A model generated the notes under the pieces. That model was not told where the DNA came from. It saw only the letters and a program-made list of their open reading frames with translations, and ran no database searches. From Mesorhizobium sp. B4-1-3 (GTDB lineage: Bacteria; Pseudomonadota; Alphaproteobacteria; Rhizobiales; Rhizobiaceae): 64,000 nt of DNA. The DNA lies in contig NZ_VFTG01000005.1 in NCBI RefSeq assembly GCF_006439355.1, forward strand, positions 1-64,000, given 5' to 3'. Shown here one piece after another: positions 34,482-44,879 of the stretch (within the stretch, counting starts at the first letter, position 1; each line of letters starts with the position of its first letter). The translations under genes were made by a program, and so were the position numbers.

Positions 34482-35099
34482 ATGCGCTTGAAGTCATTTG
34501 CAATCCTCGCCGCTCTTGCGCTGTCGACCGCGATCAGCGGGTGCAGCACCATCGGCGGGCAGATGTTCACCAACAACTATGGCGCGATGACCGATGCCGG
34601 CTATCAGCTGCCGCGCATTCCGATCGAGAAGGTGCCCGCCAAATATCATCGGCAGGAAGTGCGCTACGACTCTTCGGAGAAGCCGGGCACGATCATCGTC
34701 GATACGCAGAACAAGTTCCTCTATTTCATCGAGGGCGACGGCATGGCGATGCGCTACGGCATCGGCGTCGGCCGCGAGGGTTTTGAATGGCACGGCACCG
34801 CCCATATCGCGCTCAAGCGCGAATGGCCGACCTGGACGCCGCCGGCGCCGATGATCAAGCGCCAGCCCGAGCTTGCCAAGTTCGCCGGCGGGATGGAACC
34901 GGGCCTGAAGAACCCGCTTGGCGCGCGTGCCATGTATCTCTTCAACAAGGGTGGCGACATGGGCTACCGCCTGCATGGCAGCCCGGAATGGTTCTCGATC
35001 GGCAAAGCGATGTCGTCGGGCTGCATCCGCCTGATGAACCAGGATATTATCGACCTCTATGACCGCACGTCGGTCGGCGCCAAAGTCATTGTGATGTAA
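34482..35099 (+). CDS. L,D-transpeptidase lipoprotein (YkuD domain)
   Basis: Cross-links peptidoglycan or attaches proteins to it, using a catalytic cysteine. 205 residues. The signal peptide MRLKSFAILAALALSTAISG is followed by Cys21, a good lipobox (ISGC), so the protein is probably a lipoprotein facing the periplasm. The YkuD domain runs from about residue 75 (TIIVDTQNKFLYFI) to the end with the active-site motif YRLHGSPEWFSIG ... MSSGCIRLMN. ATG 34482 is chosen because the signal peptide begins there; the frame is open upstream. A strong terminator lies about 110 bp after the stop. Confidence 0.92.
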   Translation: MRLKSFAILAALALSTAISGCSTIGGQMFTNNYGAMTDAGYQLPRIPIEKVPAKYHRQEVRYDSSEKPGTIIVDTQNKFLYFIEGDGMAMRYGIGVGREGFEWHGTAHIALKREWPTWTPPAPMIKRQPELAKFAGGMEPGLKNPLGARAMYLFNKGGDMGYRLHGSPEWFSIGKAMSSGCIRLMNQDIIDLYDRTSVGAKVIVM

Positions 35100-35101
35100 G
35101 G

Positions 35102-35150
35102 ACCACGATCCCGAAAGTGGAAGCCGGTTTTCGGAAAAGGTCATGGTCAA
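35102..35150. repeat. Palindromic intergenic repeat, GATCCCGAAA type
   Basis: Dyad of ACCACGATCCCGAAA-type and TTTTCGGAAAAGGTCATGGT-type arms, a degenerate copy of the longer element at 49713-49762. It starts two bases after the L,D-transpeptidase stop. Confidence 0.6.
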
Positions 35151-35207
35151 CTAAAAAGTTTCGCAGGCGGACCGTCTAGGCAACAACAAGACGTCCTGAA
35201 AACAGAA

Positions 35208-35241
35208 AACCGGGCTGTTGGGGCCCGGTTTTTTGTTTTTT
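35208..35241 (+). terminator. Intrinsic terminator after the L,D-transpeptidase gene
   Basis: AACCGGGC (35208-35215) pairs with GCCCGGTT (35223-35230) around a 7-base loop, followed by TTTTGTTTTTT. The minus strand also has a T-rich tail (GTTTTCTGTTTT), so it can serve nfuA arriving from the right as well. Confidence 0.88.
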
Positions 35242-35292
35242 GAGTTTGGATCAGAACTCGATCCGCCGCCATGCGGCCGGCGGACTGGATTC

Positions 35293-35862
35293 TCAGGCGA
35301 CTTGCTCGACCTGCTGCACCTCCGGCACGAAGTGGCGAAGCAGGTTCTGGATGCCGTGCTTCAGCGTCGCCGTCGACGACGGGCAGCCGGCGCAGGCGCC
35401 CTTCATATGCAGGAAAACAGTGCCGTTCTCGAAACCGCGGAAGGTGATGTCGCCGCCGTCCTGCGCGACCGCCGGGCGCACGCGCGTGTCGAGCAGTTCC
35501 TTGATGGTCAGCACCAGCTCTTCGTCAGCCTTGTCGTAGAACTCGTCGGTCCCGCCGGCTTCGCTCGCCGGAGCGGCCGAGGCCATGACCGGCGCGCCGG
35601 ACATGAAATGCTCCATGATGGCGCCGAGGATCGCCGGCTTCAGATGCTGCCAGTCCGGGCCGTCCTTGGTCACGGTGATGAAGTCATAGCCGAAGAAAAC
35701 GCCGGTGACGCCCGGGATCTCGAACAGTCGGCCGGCCAGCGGCGAAGCTTCGGCGGCTGTGCCGGCGTCACGGAAATCGGCGGTGCCTTCGCGCAGCACT
35801 TCCTTGCCCGGCAGGAATTTCAGCGTCGCCGGGTTCGGCGTCGATTCGGTCTGAATGAACAT
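35293..35862 (-). CDS. nfuA: NifU-like iron-sulfur scaffold/carrier (NfuA type)
   Basis: Carries and delivers Fe-S clusters to target enzymes. 189 residues in two domains. Residues 1-90 are the Nfu N-terminal domain (MFIQTESTPNPATLKFLPGK, GVFFGYDFITVTK). Residues 110-189 are the NifU C-terminal thioredoxin-like domain with VRPAVAQDGGDITFRGFENG and the cluster-binding CxxC in KGACAGCPSSTATLKHGI. Start ATG 35862, where the Nfu_N pattern begins. Stands alone, with a T-rich hairpin downstream of its stop. Confidence 0.95.
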   Translation of the reverse strand: MFIQTESTPNPATLKFLPGKEVLREGTADFRDAGTAAEASPLAGRLFEIPGVTGVFFGYDFITVTKDGPDWQHLKPAILGAIMEHFMSGAPVMASAAPASEAGGTDEFYDKADEELVLTIKELLDTRVRPAVAQDGGDITFRGFENGTVFLHMKGACAGCPSSTATLKHGIQNLLRHFVPEVQQVEQVA

Positions 35863-36008
35863 GGGTATCTCCAGGCCCTCAGGGCCGATAGTTTGGAATA
35901 ATTCTAAATAGGCTCTATCGGCTGGACATTCAAGCGAAACGCGTCGCTGGGAACGGCTGGCTGGCGGAATGTTTTTGCCATGGCGGGATGTCCGAACCGT
36001 GGCAGTCC

Positions 36009-38333
36009 TCATCCTCCGACTTCAACAGTCAATTGTCCACTCGTCTGCAGGACATCGACCTCGGCGCCGTCGTCCGTTCGCCTGAATTCGAGATCGGCGC
36101 TGCCCTTGCCGACACGCAATCCGCGAAGAGCGATGCGGTTGACGAAACCGGGCATGCGCGGCCGCGTGATCCGCAGCTTGTTCGCGAAACCGTCGGGTTC
36201 CAGGCCAAGGCACACCGTCAGCAGAAAGGGTATTGCCCCGGCCGCCCAGGCCTGCGGGTGGCAGGCCACCGGATAGTGCACCGGCACCTGGAAATCCGCG
36301 CGCGGAAAGCCCGCCATCGCTTCGGGCAATCTGTGATGGCGAAAGTGCATCGCGGCCTCGGCGATGCCCGTGAAAATGCGCAATGCCGCGTCGTCCGCGC
36401 CATAAGTTCGGCAACCGGCCGCCACCAGCGCATTGTCGTGCGGCCAGACGGTGCCGAGATGGTAGCCGACGGGATTGTAGCGCCTTTCCGAGATGGCAAG
36501 TGTGCGCACGCCCCAGCCGTTGAACATGTCGTCCCGCATCAGCCGCGCCACAGACCGGCGGCCCTTGTCATGGTCCGCGATACCGCACCACAGAGCATGT
36601 CCGGGGTTCGACGAAACGACCGTGACCGGGCGGCTTCTTGCTTCCAGCGCGAGGGCGAAGATCCCTTGGTCCTCGCACCAGAAGTCGCGGTTGAAGCGTA
36701 TTCGAAGCCTGTCGGCCTCTTGGCGAAGCTGTCTTGCGCGACCAGCTTCGCCGCTGCGCTCATAAAGGTCGGCGATGGCCTGTTTGGCGGCAAAGACATA
36801 GCCCTGCACCTCGACGAGGGCGATCGGCGGCCTGGCAAGGCTGCCGTCGGCCCTCACGATCGCGTCGCCCGAGTCCTTCCATCCCTGGTTGACGAGACCT
36901 TCGGCGGACCTGCTTCGGTATTTCAGATAGCCCTCGCCGTGATCGTCTCCGGCCTTGGCGATCCAATCCAACGCCTTTTCCACCGGCGCCTGCAATTCGC
37001 GAAACAGGTCGAGATCTCCGGTCCAGGCGTGATGATGGCCGAGAAGCAAGAGGAAGAGCGGGGTAGCGTCCACCGTGCCGTAGAATCTGGCATGAGGAAT
37101 ATCGCCGGCGCGCGCGAGCTCGCCGACGCGCAGTTCGTGCAGGATCTTGCCGGGCTGCTCCTCCCGCCATCGATCCGTCCGGCTTCCCTGATAGCTGGCG
37201 AGAAGGCGGAGCGTCTGGGCGGCGATCTCCGGCTGGAAGGCCAGCATTTCCAGGGCGACGATCAGGCTGTCGCGCCCGAACAGGGCAACGAACCAGGGCA
37301 CGCCGGCGGCAAAGTATTCACGGCTCCCCAATTCGGAACGCAGCATCGCGACATCGCGCAGGGATCTCTCCATGATGCTGTCGAGCAGAGGGCTGTCGCT
37401 GTCGAGCTTCGTATGCTGCTCCAGCCATTCTTCGGCGTTCGTCCGGAGTTTGCCGGCAACGACGCTGTCGAGCGTGGCCGCCGGGCGCTGAGTGAGTTGC
37501 CCGGCCTCGGCGTCTTCCGGCTGTTCCTCCAACGCGATGGTCACCGCGATGGTTCGCGTGGCCCCGGCAGGCACGTCGATCCGGAATTCGGCCGCCGTCT
37601 TGTGCGTAGCGTCAGGCCGGGGCAAGAAGGCGATCGTCGCCATCCTGCGGAGCCGGTCGGCGCCGTGATAGGCGAAATGCAGCCTGCCATCCCGCCAGAC
37701 AGGCCGTTCGGTCCTGCCGAGATTCTGCTCCACCAGCCCGCGGACGTTGAAGATGTCCTCGAAGCCGGCGCCGAACTGCAGGGTCAGCGGAAAGTCGTGC
37801 GCCTCGTGTCCGAGGTTCTGGATGGTCAAGACTTCCCTGACGCATGTCTGTCCGGCGTCGAGAATGCGCTCCCAGCGAATGCCGAGTTCGTCCTTGGGGA
37901 TCAATCGATCCTTGTTGGAGTGCAGGTCCGGATTGGTCAGCTCGAACAGCGCCGCGTACCCTTTCTGGGCGGTCGAAGCCAGGACGACCGGCGTCAGGCC
38001 GGCCAAGGTCATCTGATAGCCTCCGATGAACCGGCAGTCATGAAAATAGAGCCCGAAGCCGTGCCCGTCGCTCACGGGTATCTGCGCATCGGCGGCGATG
38101 ACGTAATACAGATCGAGGCTTTTGACAGTGATCGCGCCGGCAATGCTGTCGACCATGGCCGGATGGCCCTTGGTAAGCACCCGATGCTTGCGCTCTTGCT
38201 GCGCATGCGGCGTCTGCCGGGCTTTTTTCTGGGCCCGTACCGACTGCGGGCGCGGCCGCGCCGGCGGTCCGGCGCCCGTGGCTTTCGCCCTCGATTGCTC
38301 GCGTCGGCCTGCCCCTTGTTCCGTTTCGGTCAT
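36009..38333 (-). CDS. Amylo-alpha-1,6-glucosidase / glycogen-debranching-like protein
   Basis: Family of GH63/GDE-type (alpha/alpha)6 glycosidases, often annotated as glycogen debranching. 774 residues. A basic N-terminal tail of about 55 residues precedes an N-terminal beta-domain (VSDGHGFGLYFHDCRFIGGY, GAGFEDIFNVRG). The catalytic helical domain has YFAAGVPWFVALFGRDSLIV, the acidic FYGTVDATPLFLLLLGHHH, and WPHDNALVAAG near the end. ATG 38333 is chosen over a TTG at 38366. No glycogen genes are adjacent, so trehalose- or polysaccharide-related roles are equally possible. It stands about 140 bp downstream of usp on the same strand. Confidence 0.9.
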   Translation of the reverse strand: MTETEQGAGRREQSRAKATGAGPPARPRPQSVRAQKKARQTPHAQQERKHRVLTKGHPAMVDSIAGAITVKSLDLYYVIAADAQIPVSDGHGFGLYFHDCRFIGGYQMTLAGLTPVVLASTAQKGYAALFELTNPDLHSNKDRLIPKDELGIRWERILDAGQTCVREVLTIQNLGHEAHDFPLTLQFGAGFEDIFNVRGLVEQNLGRTERPVWRDGRLHFAYHGADRLRRMATIAFLPRPDATHKTAAEFRIDVPAGATRTIAVTIALEEQPEDAEAGQLTQRPAATLDSVVAGKLRTNAEEWLEQHTKLDSDSPLLDSIMERSLRDVAMLRSELGSREYFAAGVPWFVALFGRDSLIVALEMLAFQPEIAAQTLRLLASYQGSRTDRWREEQPGKILHELRVGELARAGDIPHARFYGTVDATPLFLLLLGHHHAWTGDLDLFRELQAPVEKALDWIAKAGDDHGEGYLKYRSRSAEGLVNQGWKDSGDAIVRADGSLARPPIALVEVQGYVFAAKQAIADLYERSGEAGRARQLRQEADRLRIRFNRDFWCEDQGIFALALEARSRPVTVVSSNPGHALWCGIADHDKGRRSVARLMRDDMFNGWGVRTLAISERRYNPVGYHLGTVWPHDNALVAAGCRTYGADDAALRIFTGIAEAAMHFRHHRLPEAMAGFPRADFQVPVHYPVACHPQAWAAGAIPFLLTVCLGLEPDGFANKLRITRPRMPGFVNRIALRGLRVGKGSADLEFRRTDDGAEVDVLQTSGQLTVEVGG

Positions 38334-38469
38334 CGGCCTTCCATTGGAATGCGCATATGATTCCAAATGGTGCGCCGCAAACGCCGGCCAAGGGTAGCGT
38401 TATTTTGTATTGGCTTGGCAAATGCGCCGCGGGCGAGGAGCCCGGCGCCGGCCGGAAGGTCTCCGGAAG

Positions 38470-38961
38470 TCAGGCCAGGCTGTCGATCTCTTCGTCGGAC
38501 AGGTTCTGCGGCACCACCGTCACCGGAATCGGAAAGGCCGCGCCGCGGCCGGCAACCGCGCTGACCAGCGGTCCGGGACCTTCCTTGCCGGCGCCGGCCG
38601 CCAGCACCAGGATGGCGATGTCCTGGTCTTCCTCGATCAGCTTGTGGATCTCTTCGGTCGGCTTGCCCTCGCGCACCACCAGCTCCGGCTCGATGCCGAC
38701 GCTCTGACGCACCTTGCTGGCGTAGCCGTCGAGTGCTCCGCGCGCCGTCGCGTTGGCTTCCTCGCGCATGATCTTTTCCACGCCCAGCCAGTGCTGGAAA
38801 TCATCCGGCTCGATGACATAGAGCAGCACCAGCACGCCGCCGGTGTGCTGCGCCCGCTTCGAGGCGTAGGCGACGGCGCGCTCGCATTCCGGCGTGTCGT
38901 CGATGATCGCCAGGAACTTGCGGCGATGGCCGGCTTCGCGGCTGAGGCGTTTGGAGACCAT
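38470..38961 (-). CDS. Universal stress protein (UspA family)
   Basis: Small cytoplasmic stress-linked protein. 163 residues, one Usp domain. Begins after a basic start with KFLAIIDDTPECERAVAYAS, the usual first strand and helix. The C-terminal nucleotide-loop region, normally G-x2-G-x9-G-S, reads LAAGAGKEGPGPLVSAVAGR here and ends FPIPVTVVPQNLSDEEIDSL, so ATP binding may be altered. Start ATG 38961; the open frame extends to 39033 without a family match. It follows trpS by about 100 bp in the same direction. Function beyond the family is unknown. Confidence 0.88.
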   Translation of the reverse strand: MVSKRLSREAGHRRKFLAIIDDTPECERAVAYASKRAQHTGGVLVLLYVIEPDDFQHWLGVEKIMREEANATARGALDGYASKVRQSVGIEPELVVREGKPTEEIHKLIEEDQDIAILVLAAGAGKEGPGPLVSAVAGRGAAFPIPVTVVPQNLSDEEIDSLA

Positions 38962-39059
38962 GTCTATCTGCTCGGTATGGTTCAGCCGCAATCTGCCACC
39001 GCCACGGACCGGCGGCAAGCCGCCGGCCGGCATGGCGATGATTCAGCAAGACGGCTCGA

Positions 39060-40127
39060 TCAGTCCTGCAGCAGGCCGATGATATCGCGAACCGTCTTCA
39101 TCGTGCCCTCGGCGATCGCGCGGGCCCGGCCGCCGCCATCCTTGAGCACGGCGTCGACATAGGCGCGGTCGCCCTGGATGCGGCGCATCTCCGAAGCGAT
39201 CGGCGCCAGCTTCTCCACGGCAAGGTCGGCAAGCGCCGGCTTGAACACGGAGAACTGCTGGCCGCCATATTGCTTCAGCACGTCTTCCTTCGATATCTCC
39301 GCCAGGCCGGCATAGATGCCGACGAGGTTTTCCGCCTCGGGCCGGCTTTCCAGCCCGTCGATCTCGCTCGGCAAGGCCTCCGGATCGGTCTTGGCCTTGC
39401 GGATCTTCTTCGAGATGGTGTCCGCATCGTCCGTCAGGTTGATGCGCGACAGGTCCGACGGGTCCGACTTCGACATTTTCTTGGAGCCGTCGCGCAGGCT
39501 CATGATGCGCGCCGCAGGGCCGCCGATCACCGGTTCGGTAATGGGGAAATAGCCGTTCACCGTCTCTTCGCCGACCTGCATTTCGATGCCGACGCCAAGT
39601 GCCGCAATCTTCTCGGAGAAGTCGTTGTTGAACTTTTGCGCGATGTCGCGGGTCAGCTCCAGATGCTGCTTCTGGTCCTCGCCCACCGGCACATGGGTGG
39701 CCCGGTAGAGCAGGATGTCGGCGGCCATCAGACTCGGATAGGCGAGCAGGCCGAGCGAGGCGTTCTCGCGGTCCTTGCCGGCTTTGTCCTTGAACTGCGT
39801 CATGCGGTACATCCAGCCGATACGCGCCACGCAGTTGAATATCCAGGCAAGCTCGGCGTGCTGGATGACCCGCGACTGGTTGAAGACGATGTGCTTCTTC
39901 GGGTCGATGCCCGAGGCGAGGAACGCCGCGGTGATCGAGCGCGTCTGGTCGCCCAGATCCTGATGGACGAGCTGCGCCGTCAGCGAATGTAGGTCGACGA
40001 CGCAATAGATGCAGTCGGACTGTTCCTGGAGGGCGACGAATTTCTTGATGGCGCCGAGATAATTGCCGAGATGCAGATTGCCGGTCGGCTGGACGCCCGA
40101 AAAGACGAGTGGCTTGAAGGCGGACAT
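39060..40127 (-). CDS. trpS: Tryptophanyl-tRNA synthetase
   Basis: Charges tRNA-Trp. 355 residues, class I synthetase. The HIGH-type motif is [15 protein letters not shown], after SGVQPTG; the KMSKS motif is [34 protein letters not shown] and [20 protein letters not shown] are typical TrpS stretches. Start ATG 40127 with GAGGAA six bases upstream; the open frame begins at 40199 but the extra residues do not fit. Lies downstream of murJ (118 bp). Confidence 0.97.
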   Translation of the reverse strand: MSAFKPLVFSGVQPTGNLHLGNYLGAIKKFVALQEQSDCIYCVVDLHSLTAQLVHQDLGDQTRSITAAFLASGIDPKKHIVFNQSRVIQHAELAWIFNCVARIGWMYRMTQFKDKAGKDRENASLGLLAYPSLMAADILLYRATHVPVGEDQKQHLELTRDIAQKFNNDFSEKIAALGVGIEMQVGEETVNGYFPITEPVIGGPAARIMSLRDGSKKMSKSDPSDLSRINLTDDADTISKKIRKAKTDPEALPSEIDGLESRPEAENLVGIYAGLAEISKEDVLKQYGGQQFSVFKPALADLAVEKLAPIASEMRRIQGDRAYVDAVLKDGGGRARAIAEGTMKTVRDIIGLLQD

Positions 40128-40245
40128 GAGTTCCTCATGGCTTGTGGAGGGCCGTTTCGCGCGCGGCGAAAGTCTTTCGACGGCGGGCTTATGGACCAAC
40201 GCAACGGCGGGGGCAAGTGGAGACGATAGCTGGATGTCGGGCTGA

Positions 40246-41850
40246 CTATTCGTCGAGATTGGGTTTCGGCGCGGCCGTGTTCTTGCCCGTGCCCCGTTTC
40301 ACGTTCCGGCGGACCATGCCGAAATCGGCGCCGCCCGTGCCGAAGGCGGCGATGAAGTAGAGCGCCGCACCGCCGGCGACCAATGCAAGCACGGTCGTCG
40401 CCTTCACCACCAGCGGTGAACCCGGTCCGATCTGCGTGGCAAAGTGGCGCTCCGCGAAATAAAGCGCCGTGGCCATGATCACCGCCGACAGCACCAGCCT
40501 TGGGATGCGCTTCAGCAAGGGGACATCGCGGCCCCAATGGCCGCGCCTGATCAGCATGCCGAGCAGCATCAGCGCGTTGACCCAGCCGGCGACGGCCGAG
40601 GCGACCGCGATGCCCGGCGCGCCCATCGACGGGAACAGGGTCAGCGCCGTGGCGATGTTCACGCCGACCGAAATGGCCGCGAAGATCATCGGCGTGCGCG
40701 TGTCCTCGCGCGCGAAATAGCCTGGCGTGAAGGCCTTGATCAGCACGAAGGCCGGCAGGCCGAGGCCGAAGATCGCCAGAATCGAGGCGACGATTGGCGT
40801 CGAGTGGTTGGCGGCAAACGCGCCGCGCTCATAGACCAGCCGCACGATCGGCTCCGACATCACCCAGAGCGCCGCCGCCGCCGGCAGCGTCATGAACAGG
40901 GTGAACTCGACCGAGCGGTTCTGCAGATTGGCGGCCTCGACCAGATTGCCCGATTTCAACGCCCGCGACAGTTCCGGCAACAGCACGATGGCGACGGCCA
41001 CGCCGACGACGCCGAGCGGCAATTGGTAGATGCGGTCGGCATAGGCGAGCGACGATACGGCGCTGTTCTGCGCCGAAGCGATGGCGGTGCCGATCAACTG
41101 GTTGATCTGGGTGATGCCGCCGGTGATCGCCGCCGGCAGCGCCAGGATCAGCAGCCGCTTGACGTTCGGCGTCATCTTCGGCCGGCGAAAGCCGATCGAG
41201 ATGCCGGCATGGCGCACTGCCACCCAGACGATGGCGAGCTGCACGATGCCCGCCGCCAGCACGCCCCAGGAGAGCCCGAAGCCGACATCATGCGCGTCGA
41301 GCCCATGGTACCAGGCATAGGCGAGCACGCTGATCAGGATGATGTTGAGGAAAGCGGGCGCGATCGCCGCCGCGAAATAGCGGCGCAGCGAGTTCAGCAT
41401 GCCCGCCATCATGGCTCCGAGCGACATGCAGATCAGGTAGGGGAACATGATCGTCGCAAGCGTGACAGTCGTCTCGAACTTGCCCGGAATGTCGGCGAAG
41501 CCCGGCGCCACGAGGTAGCGCACGATGAGCGGCATCGCGAGTTCCATCGCGATGGTCAGCGCCAAAAGCGCCGAAAACAGCACGCCGAACACTTCCTCCG
41601 AGAAGCGCTTGGCGCCTTCATTGCCGTGCTGCTCGATCTCCTTGGCGAAGAGCGGCACGAAAGCGGCGTTGAAGGCGCCTTCGGCGAACAGCCGGCGGAA
41701 GGTGTTGGGGAACTGGAAGGCGGCGTTGAAGGCGTCGGCGACCGGCCCGGTGCCGAGGGCCGCCGCCATCAGCATCTCGCGGCCGAAACCCAGTGCGCGG
41801 CTCATCAGCGTGCCGGAAGCGACGGTGGCGAATTTCTTGACGAGGCTCAT
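40246..41850 (-). CDS. murJ: Lipid II flippase MurJ (MviN)
   Basis: Flips lipid II for peptidoglycan synthesis. 534 residues with about 14 membrane helices. The N-terminus [20 protein letters not shown] is followed by [21 protein letters not shown], with the helix-1 motif and the essential Arg of the MVF family. [20 protein letters not shown] and the later [20 protein letters not shown] and [15 protein letters not shown] are family hallmarks. Start ATG 41850. Directly downstream of glnD (41 bp), an arrangement common in Rhizobiales, and likely co-transcribed. Confidence 0.96.
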   Translation of the reverse strand: MSLVKKFATVASGTLMSRALGFGREMLMAAALGTGPVADAFNAAFQFPNTFRRLFAEGAFNAAFVPLFAKEIEQHGNEGAKRFSEEVFGVLFSALLALTIAMELAMPLIVRYLVAPGFADIPGKFETTVTLATIMFPYLICMSLGAMMAGMLNSLRRYFAAAIAPAFLNIILISVLAYAWYHGLDAHDVGFGLSWGVLAAGIVQLAIVWVAVRHAGISIGFRRPKMTPNVKRLLILALPAAITGGITQINQLIGTAIASAQNSAVSSLAYADRIYQLPLGVVGVAVAIVLLPELSRALKSGNLVEAANLQNRSVEFTLFMTLPAAAALWVMSEPIVRLVYERGAFAANHSTPIVASILAIFGLGLPAFVLIKAFTPGYFAREDTRTPMIFAAISVGVNIATALTLFPSMGAPGIAVASAVAGWVNALMLLGMLIRRGHWGRDVPLLKRIPRLVLSAVIMATALYFAERHFATQIGPGSPLVVKATTVLALVAGGAALYFIAAFGTGGADFGMVRRNVKRGTGKNTAAPKPNLDE

Positions 41851-41890
41851 GCTGGGAACGACTGCCAGAAAAATTGCGTCAATTGGATGG

Positions 41891-44692
41891 TCACTCGGCC
41901 GCCGCCTTGGCCTTGCCGTTGCGTTCCGACGAATTGCCTTCCAGCGTATCGATCAGCCGCTTGTGGATGGCGGCGGTGCGCGTCGGGCTGTCGATCTTCT
42001 GGCCGGTCAGGTCGGTGACATAGAATGTGTCGATGACCTTCTCGCCGAAGGTGGTGATATGCGCTGAGGCGATGTCGAGCGACAGGTCCGAGAGCGTGCC
42101 GGTGATCTCGGAGAGCAGGCCCGGCCGGTCCAGCCCCTCGACCTCGATCACCGAGAAGCGGTTGGACAGCGTGTTGCGGATCTCGGCGCGCGGCGGGATG
42201 CGGAACGCCTTGGCGCCGCGCTTCGGCCTGGTGCGCTTCTCGATCATCTCTGGCAGCCAGCTCTTGCCCGAAAGCACGTCCTCGATCAACCGGCCGACCC
42301 GCTCGGCGCGCCTCCGCTCGTCCTCGTCGAGGTCGAACTCCCGGGATATCAGGATGGTGTCCAGCGCGCGTCCGTCGGACGTGGTGAATATCTGCGCGTC
42401 GACGATGTTGCCGCCGGCCGCGGCACAGGCTCCGGCGATGATCGACAGCAGGCGCGGATGGTCCGGCGCCAGCACGGTGATCTCCGTCACCGCCTCGAAC
42501 TCATGCGTCTTGACCATGGTGGCGAGTTTCTTGCCCGCCGCATCCGCCTCACGGATGAATTCGGCATGGCGGAGCTGGTCCGGCAGGTCGACGGTCAGCA
42601 GATAGTTCTCGTAGTGCTGCGCGATGTAGCGCTTGCGCTCCTTGGCCGGCCAGGCGGCCAGCGCCTCCGCCAGACGCTCGCGCGCTGCGGCCGTACGCTC
42701 GGCACGCGTGACTTCCGAAAACCCGCCGGTAAGCAGCAGTTCGGTCTCGAAATAGAGCGTGCGCAGCAATTGCCCCTTCCAGCCGTTCCACACACCCGGC
42801 CCGACGCCGCGGATGTCGCAGACGGTGAGGATCAAAAGCAGCTTCAGCCGCTCGACCGACTGCACGATCGAGGCGAAATCCTCGATCGTCTTGCGGTCGT
42901 TGAGGTCGCGCGTCTGCGCGGTCATCGACATGACGAGGTGGTTCTCGACCAGCCAGGCGACGGTCTCGGTATCGGCCGCCGACAGCCCCATATGCGGACA
43001 GATACGCCGGGCAATGCGGGCGCCGGCCTCGGAATGATCCTCAGGCCTGCCCTTGGCGATATCGTGCAGGAGCACGGCGACATAGAGCGCCTCGCGGCTC
43101 TTCTTCAACCCCGGCATCAGCGAATGCGACAGCGGATGCACCTTGGCGCCGTCGCCGCGCTCGATCTCGGCCAAAACGCCGATGCAGCGGATCAGGTGCT
43201 CGTCCACCGTATAGTGGTGGTACATCGAGAACTGCATCATGGCGACGATCTTGCCGAAGTCGGGGATCAGCCTGCCGAGCAGTCCCGCCTCGTTCATGCG
43301 CCTTAGATTGAGCTCGGCGTTGCGGTCCGAGGTCAGAATGTCGAGGAACAGCCGGTTGGCTTCCTCGTCGCGCCGGAGCGACTTGTTGACCAGACCGAGT
43401 GAGCGGGTGAGCAGTTTCAGCGCATCGGGATGGAACTCCAATCCGTGCTTGTCAGCGAACCAGAACAGCCTGAGCAGGTTGACCGGATCGCGCTCGAAGA
43501 CGCTGTCGTCGGCGACGTTGATGCGGTGATTATCGACGATGAAGTCGGACGTGCCGGCAAGTTTGCGCTTGCGCCGCTGGAAGGTGAGGAAGATGCGGTT
43601 GAAGCCGGGCACATGCTTGGCCTGCTCTTCCTCGAGCGCGGCGCAGAAGATGCGGGTTAGGTCGCCGACATCCTTGGCGACGAGGAAATAGTGCTTCATG
43701 AAGCGCTCGACGGCCGACAGGCCGGGATGCGTCGTGTAGCCAAGCCGTTCGGCGATCTCGCGCTGGATGTCGAAATGCAGCCGCTCCTCCGCCTTGCCGG
43801 TGAGGAAATGCATGTGGCAGCGCACAGCCCACAAAAAGTCCTCGGCCTTCTGGAACTCGCGGTATTCGGCGTCGGTGAAGACGCCCTTCTCGACGAGCTC
43901 CTCGCCGGTGCGCACGCGATAAAAGTATTTGCCGATCCAGAACAGCGTCTGCAGGTCGCGCAACCCGCCCTTGCCGTCCTTGACGTTGGGCTCGACCAGA
44001 TAGCGGCTTTCGCCGGCCTTGGCATGGCGCTCGTCGCGCTCGGCAAGCTTTGCCTGCACATATTCCGGCCCGGTCGTGCGCACCACCTCATGGTCGAAGC
44101 GGGTCAGCAGCTCGTCATAGAGCTTGCGTTCGCCCCACAGGAAACGCGCCTCGAGAATCGAGGTGCGGATGGTGATGTCGCTGCGCGAGAGCCGCAGGCA
44201 CTCCTCGATGTTGCGGGTGGCATGGCCGACCTTCAGCCCCATGTCCCACAGCATGTAGAGCATGTATTCGACGATCTGCTCGCCCCACGGCGTCTGCTTG
44301 TAGGGCAAGAGGAAAAGCAGGTCGATGTCGGAGCCCGGCGCCAGCGTGCCGCGGCCGTAGCCGCCGACGGCCACGACCGCCATGCGCTCGGCTACGGACC
44401 GGTTCTTGACCCGGTAGACATGGGTGGCGGCGAAATCATAGAGCGCCCGGATCAGCTCATCCATCACATGCGAGAGCCGTTCGGCGCAGGCATTGCCGCC
44501 GCCATCCTGCTTGAGCATGGCCTCGGCGATCTTGCGTCCTTCCGCCAGCCTGCCTTTGAGCAATTGGAGGACGGCGGTGCGAACCGCCGGTCCCGAACCG
44601 TCGCCGGCGCTTGCCGCCGTCAGCGCGGTCAGGTCGCGGCGCAGCGCGTCGCCATCGATGATTTCTTCGAGTTTCAGGGAGATCTTTGCCAT
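41891..44692 (-). CDS. glnD: Bifunctional uridylyltransferase/uridylyl-removing enzyme GlnD
   Basis: Central nitrogen sensor: uridylylates PII under nitrogen limitation and removes UMP with glutamine excess. 933 residues in the expected order: nucleotidyltransferase ([20 protein letters not shown], residues about 100-120), GlnD linker ([20 protein letters not shown]), HD domain ([20 protein letters not shown], with HD pair), and two ACT domains ([20 protein letters not shown] and [20 protein letters not shown]). Start ATG 44692; the upstream in-frame extension to 44770 is unlikely. Divergent from copA. Confidence 0.98.
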   Translation of the reverse strand: MAKISLKLEEIIDGDALRRDLTALTAASAGDGSGPAVRTAVLQLLKGRLAEGRKIAEAMLKQDGGGNACAERLSHVMDELIRALYDFAATHVYRVKNRSVAERMAVVAVGGYGRGTLAPGSDIDLLFLLPYKQTPWGEQIVEYMLYMLWDMGLKVGHATRNIEECLRLSRSDITIRTSILEARFLWGERKLYDELLTRFDHEVVRTTGPEYVQAKLAERDERHAKAGESRYLVEPNVKDGKGGLRDLQTLFWIGKYFYRVRTGEELVEKGVFTDAEYREFQKAEDFLWAVRCHMHFLTGKAEERLHFDIQREIAERLGYTTHPGLSAVERFMKHYFLVAKDVGDLTRIFCAALEEEQAKHVPGFNRIFLTFQRRKRKLAGTSDFIVDNHRINVADDSVFERDPVNLLRLFWFADKHGLEFHPDALKLLTRSLGLVNKSLRRDEEANRLFLDILTSDRNAELNLRRMNEAGLLGRLIPDFGKIVAMMQFSMYHHYTVDEHLIRCIGVLAEIERGDGAKVHPLSHSLMPGLKKSREALYVAVLLHDIAKGRPEDHSEAGARIARRICPHMGLSAADTETVAWLVENHLVMSMTAQTRDLNDRKTIEDFASIVQSVERLKLLLILTVCDIRGVGPGVWNGWKGQLLRTLYFETELLLTGGFSEVTRAERTAAARERLAEALAAWPAKERKRYIAQHYENYLLTVDLPDQLRHAEFIREADAAGKKLATMVKTHEFEAVTEITVLAPDHPRLLSIIAGACAAAGGNIVDAQIFTTSDGRALDTILISREFDLDEDERRRAERVGRLIEDVLSGKSWLPEMIEKRTRPKRGAKAFRIPPRAEIRNTLSNRFSVIEVEGLDRPGLLSEITGTLSDLSLDIASAHITTFGEKVIDTFYVTDLTGQKIDSPTRTAAIHKRLIDTLEGNSSERNGKAKAAAE

Positions 44693-44816
44693 TCGGCGGC
44701 GTCTATAGCCTGTTTTCGCGGCGCTGTGTATGGGGCTGGCGGTCGCGATTGCCGTAGCGCGGAGGCGCAATCCGCAATCGCCCCGGCCGATTTTCGCAAA
44801 AGTCGAAAACCAGCCC

Positions 44817-44847
44817 TTGACCTTCCAGTAACTGGAAGGACTACCTC
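44817..44847 (+). promoter_or_regulatory. CueR-type operator/promoter of copA
   Basis: -35 TTGACC (44817-44822) and -10-like TACCTC (44842-44847) are separated by 19 bp, the long spacer characteristic of MerR-family promoters. The spacer region carries the dyad CCTTCCAGT-A-ACTGGAAGG (44821-44839), as in CueR/HmrR targets. A cueR gene with the Cys-x7-Cys copper site is present at 33866. Confidence 0.88.
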
Positions 44848-44879
44848 CGCCTCAGTTCGAGAATTCCGAGGTATTGCCG

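Noticed and set aside
35988..38360. 790-codon plus-strand frame over the debranching-like gene
   Set aside because: Antisense shadow of a clear (alpha/alpha)6 glycosidase; its sequence has no family pattern.
40444..42018. 524-codon plus-strand frame over murJ
   Set aside because: Highly charged Arg/Asp/His-rich translation typical of antisense to a membrane protein gene.
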